DNA from: an uncultured Clostridia bacterium
Lineage (GTDB): Bacteria > Bacillota > Dehalobacteriia > UBA4068 > CALXSR01
Length of the DNA: 35,782 nucleotides
Direction: 5' to 3'
Assembly: GCA_944391215.1 (NCBI GenBank)
Contig: CALXSR010000016.1
Coordinates: 1 to 35,782 of the forward strand
The translations under genes were made by a program, and so were the position numbers. The notes beneath the pieces were generated by a model. That model did not search any database and was not told the DNA's origin. It was given only the letters and a program-made list of their open reading frames with translations. Shown here piece by piece: positions 31,932 to 35,782 of this stretch (position 1 is the first letter of the stretch; every line of letters begins with the position of its first letter).

Positions 31932-32788
31932 TTTATTTCCTCCCACCCTTCTAAAACAAACGGCCATAGCAAATAGCAACAAAACAAAACATAGTACAGC
32001 CAATCCACTGCTTGGTGGGGAAAAGATTGTAAATTAAGATAAATTTGCCAATTTCCCCAACCACAATAAAAACCATAGAAAAGAAAAAAAACACCCAATA
32101 AAATACCAAACAAACAAAACCAATCCTGTTTATGCATGGAAAAATCATGGTAAAAACTGCGTTTTTTATCCGTACCATAGCCTCTGGCTCGCATAGACTG
32201 CGCTTTGCATATGGTTTCTTCTAAAGAAGAAGAAAGTAATATTTGTAAGGAAAGCAAAAAAGCACCCCCTTTTTGCAGCAAGCTTTTTTCCGGTAAACGC
32301 CTGTTTTGCTCTAATAAACGAATTTCGGAAAATCGCCGTTGTAAAACGGGCAAAAAACGCAAAGACAAAAGTAGAGATACCGTCGTGCGCGGGAAATACG
32401 GCCCCAAGCAGTAAAAAAGCCCGGCGCTTTGAAAAAAAACCTGATAAAGAATCCCATAGCTGCAAACACAAAGCAAAGAAAGCGCACTAACCAAACCATA
32501 TAAAAAGGATTCCAAGGTGATGGGATTCCCCCCCAAGTAAAATAAAATTGTTTGCCCTCGATGGGAAAAAAGCGGATTGCAAATAATAAAAAATAAGCAA
32601 AGCAACAAGAAAAAAACCATATTTTTTCTTAATTTTTGTGCTTTATCATAATAAACATGCAACAAAACAGAAAATAAGAAAGCGGTTATCAAAAACAGAG
32701 GGTTCCTCAGAATAGCCAGCAACAATAAAAGAGGCAAGAAATAACAAAGCCGTACCCGAGGATTTAATTTGGCAAAAGCGCTATGCAT
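31913..32788 (-). CDS. ECF transporter transmembrane subunit EcfT
   Basis: A 291-aa membrane protein with about five hydrophobic segments that links the ATPases to the S component. The characteristic coupling motif is ICKAQSMRARGYGTDKKRSF (Ala-Arg-Gly type; about 190-210), and LSLRFLPVLQRRFSEIRLLE precedes it. The ATG at 32788 lies in the last codons of the DUF4430 gene with an eight-base overlap; a longer frame to 32830 would run further into that gene. Confidence 0.88.
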   Translation of the reverse strand: MHSAFAKLNPRVRLCYFLPLLLLLAILRNPLFLITAFLFSVLLHVYYDKAQKLRKNMVFFLLLCLFFIICNPLFSHRGQTILFYLGGNPITLESFLYGLVSALSLLCVCSYGILYQVFFQSAGLFYCLGPYFPRTTVSLLLSLRFLPVLQRRFSEIRLLEQNRRLPEKSLLQKGGAFLLSLQILLSSSLEETICKAQSMRARGYGTDKKRSFYHDFSMHKQDWFCLFGILLGVFFLFYGFYCGWGNWQIYLNLQSFPHQAVDWLYYVLFCCYLLWPFVLEGWEEIKWLSCR

Positions 32789-33386
32789 CAGAGGATTCCC
32801 CTTCTTTCTCCCCAACGATAGCGCCCACATCTTGCCCCAAATCTTTGGTATAATACCAAGCCACCGTATCGCCGCTTTTTAAAGCAACCGTAGCGCAACC
32901 TTTGCTTTGCCAAACGCCATTTACCTGAAAAACCCAACCAGAGCCGGGACCGTAATCAAATTCAAAAATATTATCAATCCCCTCCACATAAGCTGCCTTA
33001 CCCTTGCCACTAAAAGACATTGGTATTTTTTGCTCCCGGCAATAGCGTTGCAGCACGCTAAAAGCGGTATCTTCTGTTTCATAGGGAACGGCAACCGTCT
33101 GTAAAACCACACCGTTTTCTTCTGGGCCAATGACAGATAATAGCACCACTTCCTCTGATGGGGCCTCTTCTTCTTTCTTTTCCGCTTCTTTTTCCTCTTT
33201 TGCGTTCTTATTTGCCTCAACCGCATCTTGCTGAACCGGCACAAGCGGCGCAACCTCTTTTTCTCCCTCTACCGACGGAACAGCAGGAGCAAGCAGCAGC
33301 GCCTTTTCTTGGCCAATAACAGCATCCGCCAAAGGATGCAGCAATAATAATATGGTTAAAATAGCGGATAAATAGCGAGTCCACAT
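32781..33386 (-). CDS. Exported DUF4430 (transcobalamin C-terminal-like) protein
   Basis: A 201-aa protein with an N-terminal signal or membrane anchor (YLSAILTILLLLHPLADAV), a Glu/Lys-rich flexible linker (about 50-80) and a DUF4430 domain (about 85-190). The domain carries SVLQRYCREQ, DYGPGSGWVFQVNGVWQSKG and ALKSGDTVAWYYTKDLGQDVG, the same pattern as in the adjacent SLH protein. DUF4430 is related to the beta domain of human transcobalamin and intrinsic factor that closes over cobalamin. It starts 20 bp after the SLH gene and overlaps ecfT, so it probably passes ligand from the surface to the ECF transporter. Cobalamin as the ligand is inference. Confidence 0.8.
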   Translation of the reverse strand: MWTRYLSAILTILLLLHPLADAVIGQEKALLLAPAVPSVEGEKEVAPLVPVQQDAVEANKNAKEEKEAEKKEEEAPSEEVVLLSVIGPEENGVVLQTVAVPYETEDTAFSVLQRYCREQKIPMSFSGKGKAAYVEGIDNIFEFDYGPGSGWVFQVNGVWQSKGCATVALKSGDTVAWYYTKDLGQDVGAIVGEKEGESSDA

Positions 33387-33405
33387 AACCTGCCGCTCCT
33401 TTCTG

Positions 33406-35782
33406 TTAGGATATTGCCAAGGCTCTTAATAAAATGACAATGGCCATTTCCCTTGTTACTTGCTCTTTAGGGGCAAATTGATCCTCATAAGCAGTCAATA
33501 AATTTTGCTGCGCGGCAGCGCCAACTCCCTTTTGCGCCCAAACAGAAATTTCTTCCTTATCCGTCCAGGTATTTGGAATTGCCGCACCCGGTAAAGAAAA
33601 AGCTCTTTGACATAAAACGGCCATCTCTTCTCGTGTAATCGCAGTATTGGGTGCAAAGGTAGTAGCGCTCAACCCGCTTACCAATCCGCTTGCATAGGCC
33701 TGCTGAATATCCCGATAATACCAAGCATTGTGCGGAACATCGGTAAAAGGTAACTCTTTTTCTGTTTGCATTTCCTGCGCTAAAGCGCGTAACAACAAGG
33801 CGGTTAACTCAGCCCTGGTTAACGCTTCCTGCGGATAGCACTTCCCATCATATCCTTGCAATAAACCCATCTGTGCCGCCTTCTGCAAACTATCCTGCGC
33901 CCAGGCAGAGGCATCCTGGATATCTGCAAAAACAATCGGCAAAGCTTCACAATCATAAATACCGCTTTTTTTGCTCAAAAAGCGTTCATAAGAAGTCAAA
34001 GCCATCAGAGATTGCGCCGTAGCCATTTCATTCCCGCTTTCCCCCACAATATGGGCAAAGGCACCATTTGTTAACTGAAAAGATAATAAGGCATCCAAAA
34101 CCGTATGTTCATTTTTTATAAAACGCGTATCTTGTTGCACATCTATACCCAAACCGCTTAACGCAATTAGTACCTGGGCGCAACTTTCCGCATTGCTCAC
34201 ACCATACAGTTGAAAGGAGCCATCCGCTTGCTGATTTTTCTCTAAATACTGCAAAGCCAAATCAATAGCTTTTTGCACCTTTTCTTGTTGCCGATAGGGT
34301 GTTAAAGCTTGTAAAACCATAGCCGTTAAATCCACATTATCCCGCTCCGTATCGGTCAAAGGAAAACAGCCGTCCGCCCGTTGTTGTTCTAACAAATAGG
34401 CAATGATAGTTTCTCGGTTCCAGTCGCTGTCAGCCGGTATCGCATATGCTTTGCTATCATAAGCCAAAAGCGCAAAGGCCGGTCCATTTACCCCTTGCAT
34501 GGTCATCTGCTCATGCTGTTCAATCGCCTTGATTAAATTATATTCTCCAACCTGCGCAGCATCTTTACCCATCGCATTGATCGCCAAGGCCATCGCTGCC
34601 AAATCGGTTACTTTCCGGAATCTCCCATTTTGTTCTTTGATATTTGCTCCCATCTCTTCATAATAAGAGGTATCCGCAAGCATCCCATTTATGGCTAAAG
34701 CAAAAACGCCCCAATAGGAAAGATTTTTTTGCTCTTTGGCATAATGTAAAGCATTTTGCCATGCGTCATACCAATCGCCGGTAAAAGCCAAATCCGTATT
34801 TCCTGACGCGCCATTTTGGGTAACGCCCACATCTTCTCCCAAATTAGTGGTATAAAGCCAGACTACTTCATCCCCGGCCTGCAAAGCATAAGTGCCGGCA
34901 CCTTTGCTATAAAACTTACCATTCACCTGATAAAGCCAACCGGAACCAGCCCCGTAATCTCGCTCGCTCATACCGCCAATCGATACCACATAAGCGCTGT
35001 TGCCGCTGCCTTGTATCACAATATTGCCAGGAAAAGCCCTCTGCAACACGCTAACCGGCGTATCCCCTTTTTGCCAACTAACTTCTTTAGCATCTAATAA
35101 AAGACCTTTATCAACCGTAGAGCAATCAATTGTCAAATAGACGGTTTTACTGATTATTTCTCCCCCACCGCCAGTGCTGCCGTCGTCACTTTTTATCGTA
35201 TAAAACATAAAATCAGCGCAGCTCTTACTATAAATAACAATATCGCTATTTTGTACGCAGAAGAAGATATCCTGCCCGCTGTTTTGCCCAGCTGCCACAC
35301 TAGCCATTTTAGGCACCAGCTGCATATTACCATCTATTTGAACTGCAACAAAGGCGTCGCTTTTATTTTTCAACGTAATGGTGTTATAGTTAGAAAAACT
35401 ACCATTTGCTTGTCCCACCCGATAAATACCGAGCAAGCTGTCTAATTTTTGATTTTGCATTTGTAATTTTTCTTGCAGTGCGTTAGCATATTGTTTTTGG
35501 GGATCAGTTTGCACCTGCCATAAAAGGAGCTCCTCCTCCGCGCCGGTATAACCATTACCAGCGGGAATCCGTAAGGTAACATTGCTGTAATTAACTTTTA
35601 TTTGTGGCAAATCTCCCTTGCTAGCGGCAATGTCAGCATATAAAAGCCCTTTTTTGATATTTGCCGTATAATTTTGTCCGCTTTGGGCTAAAAAGGCAAA
35701 AGAACCCTCCGCATTAACAGTAATATTCCCTGTTGCATCCGCAGCAATCGGTTTTTTCAAACCGGCAACAGCCTCTTGTAAG
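33406..35782 (-). CDS. SLH-anchored transcobalamin-like protein (5' end outside window)
   Basis: The frame is open from the window edge to the stop at 33406, over 790 codons. An internal TTG at 35760 lacks a signal peptide, so the true N-terminus is outside. Numbered from that TTG: a beta-rich region (1-200); a DUF4430 domain (about 208-315) with RDYGAGSGWLYQVNGKFYSK and LGEDVG; an alpha/alpha-toroid of prenyltransferase/squalene-cyclase-like repeats (about 330-600), such as LLEQQRADGCFPLTDTERDN, YLEKNQQADGSFQLYG and FQLTNGAFAHIVG; then three SLH motifs (about 608-784). Alpha/alpha barrel plus DUF4430 is the make-up of transcobalamin and intrinsic factor, here in reverse order. It leads the ECF operon seen in the window. 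Cobalamin or corrinoid capture is inference. Confidence 0.82.
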   Translation of the reverse strand, partial: LQEAVAGLKKPIAADATGNITVNAEGSFAFLAQSGQNYTANIKKGLLYADIAASKGDLPQIKVNYSNVTLRIPAGNGYTGAEEELLLWQVQTDPQKQYANALQEKLQMQNQKLDSLLGIYRVGQANGSFSNYNTITLKNKSDAFVAVQIDGNMQLVPKMASVAAGQNSGQDIFFCVQNSDIVIYSKSCADFMFYTIKSDDGSTGGGGEIISKTVYLTIDCSTVDKGLLLDAKEVSWQKGDTPVSVLQRAFPGNIVIQGSGNSAYVVSIGGMSERDYGAGSGWLYQVNGKFYSKGAGTYALQAGDEVVWLYTTNLGEDVGVTQNGASGNTDLAFTGDWYDAWQNALHYAKEQKNLSYWGVFALAINGMLADTSYYEEMGANIKEQNGRFRKVTDLAAMALAINAMGKDAAQVGEYNLIKAIEQHEQMTMQGVNGPAFALLAYDSKAYAIPADSDWNRETIIAYLLEQQRADGCFPLTDTERDNVDLTAMVLQALTPYRQQEKVQKAIDLALQYLEKNQQADGSFQLYGVSNAESCAQVLIALSGLGIDVQQDTRFIKNEHTVLDALLSFQLTNGAFAHIVGESGNEMATAQSLMALTSYERFLSKKSGIYDCEALPIVFADIQDASAWAQDSLQKAAQMGLLQGYDGKCYPQEALTRAELTALLLRALAQEMQTEKELPFTDVPHNAWYYRDIQQAYASGLVSGLSATTFAPNTAITREEMAVLCQRAFSLPGAAIPNTWTDKEEISVWAQKGVGAAAQQNLLTAYEDQFAPKEQVTREMAIVILLRALAIS

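Overview
The window looks like part of the chromosome of an anaerobic, endospore-forming (or recently endospore-forming) Gram-positive Bacillota, most likely a member of the Clostridia. Supporting signs are strong AGGAGG-type ribosome sites, frequent TTG/GTG starts, an mbl gene directly beside a sporulation regulator, LCP and TagA-type wall-polymer enzymes, three SLH-anchored surface proteins, an electron-bifurcating type [FeFe] hydrogenase operon and a group II (fused ATPase) ECF transporter. I cannot name a genus from the sequence alone.

The main result is that spoIIID, the mother-cell sporulation regulator gene, is split in two. Its first 38 codons lie at 26156-26043 (minus strand) and its last 50 codons at 5889-5736, about 20.15 kb away on the same strand. 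The halves meet at matching CA dinucleotides (25 bp beyond each lie inverted arms sharing TTCCATTTGGTTAC, with a 7-nt gap between arm and core at each end). Recombination at CA rebuilds an uninterrupted 88-codon spoIIID through the helix-turn-helix (S-T-V-H-K-D-V-T-E-R). The intervening DNA encodes a SpoIVCA-like large serine recombinase. This is the architecture of the sigK 'skin' element, but in spoIIID.

Layout. 1-5700 (left flank, minus strand): an S-layer protein with a long structured leader, then a wall operon read mbl, stalk-domain protein, LCP enzyme, TagA-like glycosyltransferase. 5891-26044 (element): a broken two-repeat ATC-hydrolase-like gene, an SLH-anchored phosphodiester glycosidase, the recombinase with an overlapping 54-aa ORF, a lipoprotein, a Crp-regulated SsuABC/TauABC-like transporter, a ten-gene [FeFe] hydrogenase operon, and a Mn riboswitch with mntP. 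26157-29721 (right flank, plus strand): a MATE exporter and typA/bipA. 29698-35782 (minus strand): a putative corrinoid-capture and uptake operon, with a surface protein built like mammalian transcobalamin (alpha/alpha barrel repeats plus DUF4430) anchored by SLH domains, a second DUF4430 protein, EcfT, fused EcfAA' and an S component.

How it fits together. If the recombinase acts only in the mother cell, spoIIID would be restored there while the forespore chromosome keeps the element and its cargo. The hydrogenase genes would be lost only from the terminal cell. Since SpoIIID activates the skin recombinase in Bacillus subtilis, this arrangement would need a different trigger, such as sigma-E alone. 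That regulatory logic is inference; the split gene, att symmetry and recombinase are read directly from the sequence.
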